A stretch of 7,671 bases of DNA from CAIPSZ01 sp038065015 (lineage in GTDB: Bacteria > Patescibacteriota > Patescibacteriia > PEXW01), in contig JBBTRU010000029.1 in NCBI GenBank assembly GCA_038065015.1, forward strand, positions 1 to 7,671, written 5' to 3'. Numbering within the stretch: position 1 is the first letter of the stretch; each line of letters starts with the position of its first letter. Under the pieces are notes generated by a model. It saw only the letters and a program-made list of their open reading frames with translations, did not search any database and was not told where the DNA came from. Positions 1 to 4,646 of the stretch are shown here, piece by piece. The position numbers were made by a program, and so were the translations under genes.

Positions 1-26
1 GTCTACCCCGCTTTCGATACTTCAAA

Positions 27-55
27 CTGCACACGATGTATCTCATCTTGTGCAG
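27..55. other. Hairpin near the left edge
   Basis: CTGCACA (27-33) pairs with TGTGCAG (49-55). Beyond one C-T mismatch, GATG (35-38) pairs with CATC (44-47), leaving a 5-nt loop. No T-tract follows on the plus strand, so it is not a classic intrinsic terminator. It may be part of the 3' end of the transcript upstream of the window. Confidence 0.5.
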
Positions 56-67
56 GGTACGCGCCTC

Positions 68-89
68 GCGCGGGCAGGGCCGCCCGCGC
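68..89 (+). repeat. GC-rich stem-loop, first member of a local family
   Basis: GCGCGGGC (68-75) pairs perfectly with GCCCGCGC (82-89) around a 6-nt loop, followed by TTGGATTATTAA. The right arm plus tail resembles the element at 2849-2873, where the stem is followed by TTGGTCTTAAAA. Position and shape suggest a weak terminator of the previous transcript, but the T-tract is poor. Confidence 0.5.
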
Positions 90-107
90 TTGGATTATTA
101 AATGATA

Positions 108-204
108 TTCGTAATTCGTATATTTCCCGCCACCTATTGCAGTCGCATAAAAGTTGGCGGGATCCCGCCTCCAAGGCGGGACGTATCCCTTTTCGTAATT
201 CGTA
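108..204 (+). repeat. TTCGTA array upstream of glyA, split in two
   Basis: TTCGTA occurs at 108-113, 115-120, 192-197 and 199-204, in both pairs with the 7-nt period ATTCGTA. The first pair runs into TATATT (119-124), the same -10-like word seen in the other arrays. The two halves are separated by the nested CCCGCC/GGCGGG palindromes at 126-181. This is the same repeat family that precedes the next three genes. Confidence 0.8.
126..181. repeat. Nested CCCGCC/GGCGGG inverted repeats
   Basis: CCCGCCA (126-132) can pair with TGGCGGG (155-161). TCCCGCC (163-169) can pair with GGCGGGA (175-181) around a 5-nt loop. GGCGGGATCCCGCC (156-169) is itself a perfect palindrome, so several folds compete. 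Four T residues follow at 190-193, giving at best a weak terminator. Confidence 0.55.
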
Positions 205-212
205 ACTCAAGC

Positions 213-224
213 TATCCTGCCCTC
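213..224 (+). promoter_or_regulatory. Putative -10 element of a leaderless glyA transcript
   Basis: TATCCT (213-218) matches four of six TATAAT positions, including T1, A2 and T6. It ends 6 nt before the ATG at 225, which would put +1 on the A of the start codon. No SD precedes the ATG and no good -35 is seen. The support is that the same 6-nt spacing recurs at two other genes in the window. Confidence 0.4.
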
Positions 225-1511
225 ATGTCCATCCTGCAAACCGAAGACCCGGAAATTAGCAAACTCATCAACGCCGAGCTGGCGCGCCAGCAGGACGGCT
301 TGGAAATGATCCCGTCCGAAAACTTCACCAGCCAGGCCGTCATGGAAGCCATGGGCTCGATTTTGACAAACAAGTACAGCGAGGGCTACCCCGGGGCGCG
401 GTACTACGGCGGGAACAAATATATCGACGAAGTAGAAAACCTCGCGCGTGATCGGGCCAAGCAGCTCTTTGGCGTAGCGCATGCTAACGTGCAGCCCTAC
501 TCTGGCTCGCCCGCAAACCTCGCCATCTACTTTGCCTTGCTCAACCCCGGCGACACCGTGCTGGGCATGGACTTGGCTCAAGGCGGCCATTTAACGCACG
601 GCTACAAGTTCAACTTCTCGGGAAAATTCTTCCATGCGGAAAATTACGGCGTGGACCAGAAGACACACCTGCTGGATTACGATGCAATCCTGGAAAAAAC
701 CAAAGCCGTAAAGCCAAAAATGATCGTCTGCGGCGCCACGGCCTACCCGCGCGTTATTGATTTTGTAAAATTCCGGAAAATTGCTGACGAGGTTGGCGCG
801 TACCTGATGGCAGACATCTCGCACATCAGTGGCCTGGTCATTGCGGGCGAGCACCCATCCCCTGTCCCGCACGCGGACGTAGTAATGACCACCACGCACA
901 AAACCCTGCGCGGCCCGCGCGGCGCAATGATCCTGCTGCCAAAGGTCGCAGACCGCTACCACGACCAGTACCACCCTAAGACCAAACGCGACCTGGCGGG
1001 TTTAATTGACGCGGCAATTATGCCCGGCTTGCAGGGCGGGCCGCACAACCACCAGACTGCCGCCATTGCCGTGGCGCTCAAAGAAGCAGCCACGCCAGAG
1101 TTCAAAACCTATGGCAAACAGATTGTGGTGAATGCCAAGAAACTTGCCGAGACGTTGGTTGCCGAGGATATCACGCTCATTACTGGCGGCACAGATAACC
1201 ATTTGATTCTCATGGATGTGTCCCCGCTCGGCCTCACGGGTAGCCAAGCCGAAACCCTTCTCGATAGCGTTGGCATAACCGTGAATAAAAACTTGATTCC
1301 CTACGACACGCGTAAGCCCATGGACCCGTCGGGGATCCGACTCGGCACGCCCGCCCTTACTACGCGCGGCTTTACCGAAGCGGATATGGTGGCCGTGGGC
1401 AAAACTATTGCTGCGGTACTGAAGTCCCCGGACAATGAAACTGTATTGACCGCTGCCCGCCTGGCCGTGGAGAAATTGACGGATAGCCATCCACTATATC
1501 CAGCACCCTAG
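225..1511 (+). CDS. glyA: Serine hydroxymethyltransferase (SHMT)
   Basis: This PLP-dependent cytoplasmic enzyme interconverts serine + THF and glycine + 5,10-methylene-THF, the main source of one-carbon units. The 428-aa product has the usual bacterial length. Visible family marks are YSEGYPGARYYGG (51-63), the cofactor-contacting Asp197 in MADISH, the Schiff-base Lys226 in TTTHKTLRGPRG, the glycine-rich loop PGLQGGPHNH (267-276), and the substrate-carboxylate Arg372 in SGIRLGTPA. Relative to the E. coli enzyme there is a short insertion before the PGLQGG loop. I chose the ATG at 225 because residues upstream of it in the same frame are translated intergenic repeats, and SHMTs normally start shortly before the EDPEI segment. 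No SD is present; a leaderless mRNA is possible. With folD, 1.4 kb downstream on the same strand, it forms a one-carbon module. Confidence 0.97.
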   Translation: MSILQTEDPEISKLINAELARQQDGLEMIPSENFTSQAVMEAMGSILTNKYSEGYPGARYYGGNKYIDEVENLARDRAKQLFGVAHANVQPYSGSPANLAIYFALLNPGDTVLGMDLAQGGHLTHGYKFNFSGKFFHAENYGVDQKTHLLDYDAILEKTKAVKPKMIVCGATAYPRVIDFVKFRKIADEVGAYLMADISHISGLVIAGEHPSPVPHADVVMTTTHKTLRGPRGAMILLPKVADRYHDQYHPKTKRDLAGLIDAAIMPGLQGGPHNHQTAAIAVALKEAATPEFKTYGKQIVVNAKKLAETLVAEDITLITGGTDNHLILMDVSPLGLTGSQAETLLDSVGITVNKNLIPYDTRKPMDPSGIRLGTPALTTRGFTEADMVAVGKTIAAVLKSPDNETVLTAARLAVEKLTDSHPLYPAP

Positions 1512-1616
1512 CGCGGGTCTCCGTGTCCGCGCGGGCAGACACCCCTCTCTCGCCCTTCGGGCACTAGGGTGCTCCCGATGGGTCGCACCCGCCTGCGGCT
1601 CCCCAAGGTGAGAGAG
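1503..1616. repeat. Structured spacer after glyA with competing stems and an inverted copy of the GC-rich element
   Basis: GCGCGG (1511-1516) pairs with CCGCGC (1527-1532). GCACCCTAG (1503-1511), which includes the glyA stop codon, is an exact inverted repeat of CTAGGGTGC (1564-1572). GGGTGC (1567-1572) can instead pair with GCACCC (1585-1590). CTCTCTCGCC (1545-1554) pairs with GGTGAGAGAG (1607-1616) with one G-T pair, enclosing GCCC-TTC-GGGC (1552-1562). The segment 1511-1537, read on the minus strand, resembles 2845-2871, sharing the word ACGGAGACC. No T-tract follows, so terminator activity is uncertain. Confidence 0.55.
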
Positions 1617-1621
1617 CGATG

Positions 1622-1651
1622 TCGACAAGCCCCATTCGTAATTCGTATATT
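1622..1651 (+). promoter_or_regulatory. Candidate promoter inside the TTCGTA array of the first Nudix gene
   Basis: TCGACA (1622-1627, five of six to TTGACA) is followed after 18 nt by TATATT (1646-1651, five of six to TATAAT). TATATT lies inside the repeat and recurs in the other three arrays. At those arrays no comparable -35 is obvious, so only this copy looks like a full promoter. The predicted leader would be about 22 nt and lacks an SD. Confidence 0.4.
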
Positions 1652-1679
1652 CGTAGTATCTATTCGTATTTTGTAACCC
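1634..1679 (+). repeat. TTCGTA array upstream of the first Nudix gene
   Basis: TTCGTA occurs at 1635, 1642, 1650 and 1663, and the block ends 11 nt before the ATG. The first 35 nt (1634-1668) are identical to 2231-2265 in front of the second Nudix gene, at the same distance from the start codon. No SD is present between the array and the ATG. Confidence 0.85.
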
Positions 1680-2228
1680 ATGCGCAAACACACCACCCTG
1701 GGCAAACCGAAAACAATCTTCCAAGGACGAATCTATAAGATTACCGAAGTCCCGGCGATATTGCCCGATGGTTCCAAAAAAATATTTGAACTTGCATATC
1801 GAGCACCAATGGTCGTTGTTCTTGCATTTAACAATAAACGTCAACTCCTTGTTACGCGAGAATATCGAGAACGGTATACAAAATATTTCTGGCATCTTCC
1901 AGCTGGTCGGGCGGAATCAAAAAATCCCAAGGCTGGGGCGCTTCGCGAACTCCGTGAAGAAACTGGGTTCTCGGCAAAAACCTTACACCTGCTCTATGCA
2001 ACCACCGCTGGGTACTCATGGCCAGTGTTCGCGTACATAGCAGCCAATCTCACGCGCGCTCCCCTGCCCAAAGATCTAGGCGAAGACATAACCGTTGTTC
2101 CCATGAGCTTAGTGAAAGCAGAGCGGCTCGCCCTGACTGGAAAATTTGTTGACCCTTTCCTAGCGTACACAATCGCAATTGCGGCCTTCACAGTCCGTTC
2201 CAAAGGCTGGAAGGGCTTGCTGCACTAA
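1680..2228 (+). CDS. Nudix hydrolase, ADP-ribose pyrophosphatase-like (copy 1)
   Basis: This is a 182-aa Nudix-fold protein. The family cleaves nucleoside diphosphates linked to a moiety X; the layout here (EYRERYTKYFWHLPAG before the Nudix box) resembles the NudF/ADP-ribose pyrophosphatase branch, but the substrate cannot be read from sequence. The Nudix helix RELREETGF (89-97) keeps all three metal-binding glutamates (E90, E93, E94). The loop before it is one residue shorter than the canonical GX5EX7REUXEEXGU and has Lys in place of the first Glu. An acidic GED segment (134-136) follows, as in this branch. The protein ends in a basic, aromatic tail (RSKGWKGLL). The ATG at 1680 is supported by identity of the first nine residues with the neighbouring paralogue, which starts 597 nt further on. 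It is probably active. Confidence 0.88.
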   Translation: MRKHTTLGKPKTIFQGRIYKITEVPAILPDGSKKIFELAYRAPMVVVLAFNNKRQLLVTREYRERYTKYFWHLPAGRAESKNPKAGALRELREETGFSAKTLHLLYATTAGYSWPVFAYIAANLTRAPLPKDLGEDITVVPMSLVKAERLALTGKFVDPFLAYTIAIAAFTVRSKGWKGLLH

Positions 2229-2230
2229 AA

Positions 2231-2276
2231 ATTCGTAATTCGTATATTCGTAGTATCTATTCGTAATTCGTAATCC
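2231..2276 (+). repeat. TTCGTA array upstream of the second Nudix gene
   Basis: TTCGTA occurs at 2232, 2239, 2247, 2260 and 2267. Almost the entire 48-nt gap between the two Nudix genes consists of this array. It lacks the GC-rich stem-loop found in the other gaps. The 35-nt identity with the copy in front of the first Nudix gene indicates that the duplicated unit included the upstream array, or that the arrays are kept alike by selection or gene conversion. Confidence 0.85.
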
Positions 2277-2837
2277 ATGCGTAAACACACCACCCTGGGC
2301 AAGCACCGCTTCGTCTTCAAGGGCATTATCTACAACATTAGCCATAGTACAGCGACGCTGCCCGATGGCCGCAAAAAAACTTTTGAGTTTCTCCACCGTG
2401 TGCCAACCGCTGTGGTGCTGCCGTTCGATGCCAAACGACGGCTCATGGTGACAAAGGAGTACAAAGAATTGGCAAAGCGAAAAATCTGGCATCTCGTCGT
2501 GGGTAAAGTGGAAGGTGGACGAACACCCATGCAGGCCGCGCAACTGGAACTGCAGCAAGAAGCCGGCTACAAAGCCAAGAAGTTAAAGCTCTTCTATCGC
2601 TCGCCCATGCACAAACACTGGCCGCTCTACGCCTTTGTCGCCACTGGCCTCACGCCTTCGAAACTCCCCGGCGATCCGGGCGAGGACATTACTACCGTAC
2701 CAATGACCTTGGCAAAGGCCGAGCGCCTGGCGCTCACCAACAAAATTGCGGATCCAGTACTCGCCTTCCTCGTGGCGAGGGCTGCATACCTCGTCCGGAC
2801 TAAAGGTTGGAAGGCACTGCTGGGACGGCCATTATGA
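2277..2837 (+). CDS. Nudix hydrolase paralogue with degenerate Nudix box (copy 2)
   Basis: This 186-aa paralogue of the preceding gene shares the N-terminus MRKHTTLGK, the LPDG turn, GEDIT, KAERLALT and KGWK.LL, with roughly half the positions identical by eye. Its Nudix box spacing is canonical, but key residues have changed: the first Glu is Arg82, the helix reads LELQQEAGY (90-98) instead of REUXEEXGU, so the Arg is Leu90 and one metal-binding Glu is Gln94 (position of MutT Glu56). Glu91 and Glu95 remain. The upstream LPAG is LVVG. Catalysis is therefore probably weakened, altered or lost. A binding, regulatory or heteromeric role with copy 1 is possible because many Nudix enzymes are dimers; that role is inference. 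The frame is intact, so it is not an obvious pseudogene. Confidence 0.82.
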   Translation: MRKHTTLGKHRFVFKGIIYNISHSTATLPDGRKKTFEFLHRVPTAVVLPFDAKRRLMVTKEYKELAKRKIWHLVVGKVEGGRTPMQAAQLELQQEAGYKAKKLKLFYRSPMHKHWPLYAFVATGLTPSKLPGDPGEDITTVPMTLAKAERLALTNKIADPVLAFLVARAAYLVRTKGWKALLGRPL

Positions 2838-2848
2838 TATCCCGGTCC

Positions 2849-2880
2849 GCGCAGGCACGGAGACCTGCGCTTGGTCTTAA
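2849..2880 (+). terminator. GC-rich stem-loop after the second Nudix gene, weak terminator candidate
   Basis: GCGCAGG (2849-2855) pairs with CCTGCGC (2864-2870) around an 8-nt loop, then TTGGTCTTAAAA. It lies 12 nt after the Nudix stop codon. The downstream tail is T-poor, so termination is uncertain. The element is related to 68-89 and, in inverted orientation, to 1511-1537. Confidence 0.45.
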
Positions 2881-2894
2881 AATAATAATATCCC

Positions 2895-2936
2895 TTCGTA
2901 TTTCGTATATTCGTATCTTTTTTCGTAATTCGTAAC
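2895..2936 (+). repeat. TTCGTA array upstream of folD
   Basis: TTCGTA occurs at 2895, 2902, 2910, 2922 and 2929, ending 4 nt before the folD ATG at 2939. It contains the same TATATT word (2906-2911) as the other arrays. The order GC-rich stem-loop, then TTCGTA array, then ATG matches the gap in front of the first Nudix gene and in front of glyA. Confidence 0.82.
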
Positions 2937-2938
2937 CC

Positions 2939-3790
2939 ATGCATCTCATTGATGGCCGACAACTCGCAGCGAGCATCCGCGCCGACCTCACCACGAAGGT
3001 TACGGGTATGGCTCCGAAACCTGGCTTAGCTATTGTCCTGGTCGGCGATGACGTGGCTTCCCACACCTACGTGCGGCTCAAAGAACGGGCCGCGAAAGAA
3101 ATTGGCCTACATTTTGTCCGTAGCGATTTCCCGGCCACGGCAACAGAAGCCGATGTCTTGCAACGCATAGTTGAACTGAACACCGACCCGAGCATCCACG
3201 GCATCATTGTCCAGCTGCCCTTGCCAACCCAACTCAATCCCGACCGGGTGGTGAATGCCATTACCCCAGAAAAGGATGCCGATGGCTTTCTCAAAGCCTC
3301 AATGGAAAAGTATCGCACCGATACAGCGGCGCTGCCGCCTGTGCTGTGCGAGGGCATTTGGCGGCTCATTGCCAGCACTGGCCAAACCTACACTGGTAAG
3401 CGCGCCGTCGTCCTCGCGAACTCCACGACGTTCGGTGAGCCCATGGCCTTGCTCCTCACGCGGAAAAGCCTAGATGTACAAATTGCCTACCCGCCATTCC
3501 ACAACAGCACCGAACTTACCTGTGCTGCCGATGTTGTGGTCATCGCCATTGGCCAGCCGCACTTTTTGAAAGTTGCGGACGTAAAAACCGGCGCAACCAT
3601 TGTTGACGTTGGATACACGCGCTTGAACGGCAAAGACGTTGGCGATGTTGATGCAGAGTCAATGCAAAATGCCACCGGCTGGCTCACGCCCGTGCCCGGC
3701 GGCGTGGGGCCCGTGACCGTGGCAATGCTGCTGGAGCGAACAGTGCGACTGGCTTCAAGCTACAGCTTCCCCGCTCCCAGCGGGTTGTAG
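2939..3790 (+). CDS. folD: Bifunctional methylene-THF dehydrogenase / methenyl-THF cyclohydrolase (divergent FolD)
   Basis: FolD oxidises 5,10-methylene-THF, the GlyA product, and hydrolyses the methenyl intermediate to 10-formyl-THF, used for initiator fMet-tRNA and purines. The 283-aa length is normal. Catalytic Tyr44 and Lys48 (YVRLK), HGIIVQLPLP (87-96), PEKDADGF (110-117) and the C-terminal TPVPGGVGPVT (250-260) are all present. Three normally conserved spots differ: the PCTP loop is PVLC (134-137), the NADP-contacting GRS is ANS (160-162), and CHS-T is FHNST (187-191). Loss of the GRS arginine, which contacts the NADP 2'-phosphate in the family, suggests an NAD preference or altered activity; that is inference. 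The start abuts a TTCGTA array without an SD. The last 31 bp overlap the convergent TSP3 gene. Confidence 0.93.
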   Translation: MHLIDGRQLAASIRADLTTKVTGMAPKPGLAIVLVGDDVASHTYVRLKERAAKEIGLHFVRSDFPATATEADVLQRIVELNTDPSIHGIIVQLPLPTQLNPDRVVNAITPEKDADGFLKASMEKYRTDTAALPPVLCEGIWRLIASTGQTYTGKRAVVLANSTTFGEPMALLLTRKSLDVQIAYPPFHNSTELTCAADVVVIAIGQPHFLKVADVKTGATIVDVGYTRLNGKDVGDVDAESMQNATGWLTPVPGGVGPVTVAMLLERTVRLASSYSFPAPSGL

Positions 3791-4467
3791 CCGCCTTGTA
3801 CTTCCTGGCCATCCGTAAAGCCGTCACCGTCGGTGTCGATTTTTTTTGGATCGGTGCCGCGCGTAGCTTCGGCTGCATCAGTGAGTCCATCATTATCACT
3901 GTCCATATTGGCAGCATTCGTGGTGACTGTTGCATTCGCCGCTGGAAACACCGTCGAAGTGTTTGCGCTGTTCACTATGGCATTCACCACTTGCAAGGTG
4001 CTGGCATTATTCGTTTTGGCATCCCGACCGAAAAAAACAAAAGCTAACGTCCCGCCCGCGATGACCAGAAACGCCAGGATACTGCCGATAATCATCCCCT
4101 TGCGATGGCGACCTTCTTCTTCCGGCAAAATGACACGCTCGGTATTCGCCAAAATGTAGGTGGACTTTGCCTCGCTCGGCTTGGGCACGGTTCGTATGGG
4201 CGTGAGCGGACCCCAATCTTTTTCCAATTCTGCAGCCGGAGCGGGAGTTGGCGCTGCTGCTGCCGGGGTGGCCATAAACGAAAGTGGCGCAGCCGCGGGT
4301 TGGGCGGGGGCGGGCGTACGCGGCCCTTGCTGCATCCACGGTGGGGGTGGCCCAGGTTGCGTGGGTTGCCGGGGTGCAACTGGAGTCGGCGGCGGAGCGC
4401 TCGGTGGTTGCGGCGGCGGCACGGACGGCGAACTCGGCGTAAGTGGTAGGATATTCCCTTCGTTCAT
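3760..4467 (-). CDS. Proline-rich single-pass membrane protein with two thrombospondin type 3 calcium repeats
   Basis: The 235-aa product has no recognised family name. Residues 1-80 are Pro/Ala-rich and disordered. A short mixed segment (81-123) is followed by one membrane helix (about 125-147, MIIGSILAFLVIAGGTLAFV). A linker (148-188) leads to two Asp-rich repeats, DSDNDGLTDAAE (189-200) and DTDGDGFTDGQE (211-222), which match thrombospondin type 3/EF-hand-like Ca2+ loops normally found outside the cell. Basic residues before the helix (GRHRKG) favour a cytoplasmic N-terminus and an exported C-terminus. A longer frame starts at 4611, but its extra 48 codons translate the inverted repeat, and a near-consensus promoter ends 6 nt before the ATG at 4467, so I take the shorter form. 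The C-terminus overlaps folD tail to tail. The role is unknown; a surface or envelope anchor is a guess. Confidence 0.8.
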   Translation of the reverse strand: MNEGNILPLTPSSPSVPPPQPPSAPPPTPVAPRQPTQPGPPPPWMQQGPRTPAPAQPAAAPLSFMATPAAAAPTPAPAAELEKDWGPLTPIRTVPKPSEAKSTYILANTERVILPEEEGRHRKGMIIGSILAFLVIAGGTLAFVFFGRDAKTNNASTLQVVNAIVNSANTSTVFPAANATVTTNAANMDSDNDGLTDAAEATRGTDPKKIDTDGDGFTDGQEVQGGYNPLGAGKL

Positions 4468-4473
4468 GCGTAA

Positions 4474-4502
4474 AGTATACCCAGCACCACTCTTTTTCGC
4501 AA
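4474..4502 (-). promoter_or_regulatory. Promoter of the TSP3 gene, leaderless
   Basis: On the minus strand TTGCGA (4502-4497, four of six) is separated by 17 nt from TATACT (4479-4474, five of six), then TTACGC and the ATG. Transcription would begin at or next to the start codon. The -35 covers the loop of the 22-bp inverted repeat and the -10 overlaps the end of one arm, so whatever binds or folds the repeat would control this promoter. Confidence 0.6.
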
Positions 4503-4522
4503 AAGAGTGGTGCTGGGTATAC
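4475..4522. repeat. Perfect 22-bp inverted repeat with 4-nt loop
   Basis: The arms 4475-4496 and 4501-4522 are exact reverse complements, starting GTATACCCAGCACC and ending CTCTTTT on the left, with loop TCGC (4497-4500). It lies in the gap between the divergent TSP3 and ychF genes. It lacks a downstream T-tract on either strand, so it is not a standard terminator. An operator, or a cruciform or transposon relic, fits better. Confidence 0.9.
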
Positions 4523-4527
4523 CCCAC

Positions 4528-4556
4528 TTTCCACCCGCGGTGAAAATGTGTAGTAT
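4528..4556 (+). promoter_or_regulatory. Candidate ychF promoter
   Basis: TTTCCA (4528-4533, four of six) and TAGTAT (4551-4556, four of six) are 17 nt apart and upstream of ychF. A 7-bp inverted repeat, GCGGTGA (4537-4543) with TCACCGC (4556-4562), spans the spacer and could be an operator. The predicted leader is about 84 nt. Confidence 0.3.
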
Positions 4557-4582
4557 CACCGCACCTATGGCACTCCAAACGC

Positions 4583-4631
4583 CGCAGCAACGCTGCGTGC
4601 GTCCTGAGCACCGCGTCAGCGGGGCGAAGGA
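4583..4631 (+). promoter_or_regulatory. Two hairpins in the ychF leader
   Basis: The first is CGCAGC-AAC-GCTGCG (4583-4597), with a 6-bp stem. The second has inner stem CCGC (4611-4614) with GCGG (4619-4622) and outer TCCTGAGC (4602-4609) with GCGAAGGA (4624-4631), which pairs except for two adjacent G-A mismatches that could form a tandem GA motif. The only SD-like word, GAAGGA at 4626-4631, is in this stem and sits 15 nt before the ATG. The effect on translation is inferred. Confidence 0.4.
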
Positions 4632-4646
4632 TCTCGCATCCACTCT

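Larger units (their letters stand above)
1..224. other. Intergenic region upstream of glyA, rich in hairpins
   Basis: No gene is recognised here. An open frame runs from an ATG at 102 into glyA, but its extra 41 residues only translate the TTCGTA repeats and palindromes, so I treat it as non-coding. From left to right the stretch holds a hairpin (27-55), a GC-rich stem-loop (68-89), a first TTCGTA pair (108-120), nested CCCGCC/GGCGGG stems (126-181), a second TTCGTA pair (192-204) and a -10-like hexamer at 213-218. The gene upstream of the window is not visible. Confidence 0.7.

Noticed and set aside
102..224. N-terminal extension of glyA from the ATG at 102
   Set aside because: The 41 extra residues are translations of TTCGTA repeats and palindromes and do not resemble any SHMT N-terminus; the ATG at 225 fits the family length.
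108..2936. CRISPR array interpretation of the TTCGTA blocks
   Set aside because: The repeats are 6-7 nt, nearly contiguous and without unique spacers, and they sit in four separate gaps.
4160..4543. Plus-strand glycine-rich open frame
   Set aside because: It is the antisense of the Pro/Ala-rich coding region of the TSP3 gene, where GC-rich proline codons leave other frames open.
4468..4611. N-terminal extension of the TSP3 protein
   Set aside because: It would translate the 22-bp inverted repeat and overlap the ychF leader, and a promoter-like sequence ends just before the ATG at 4467.
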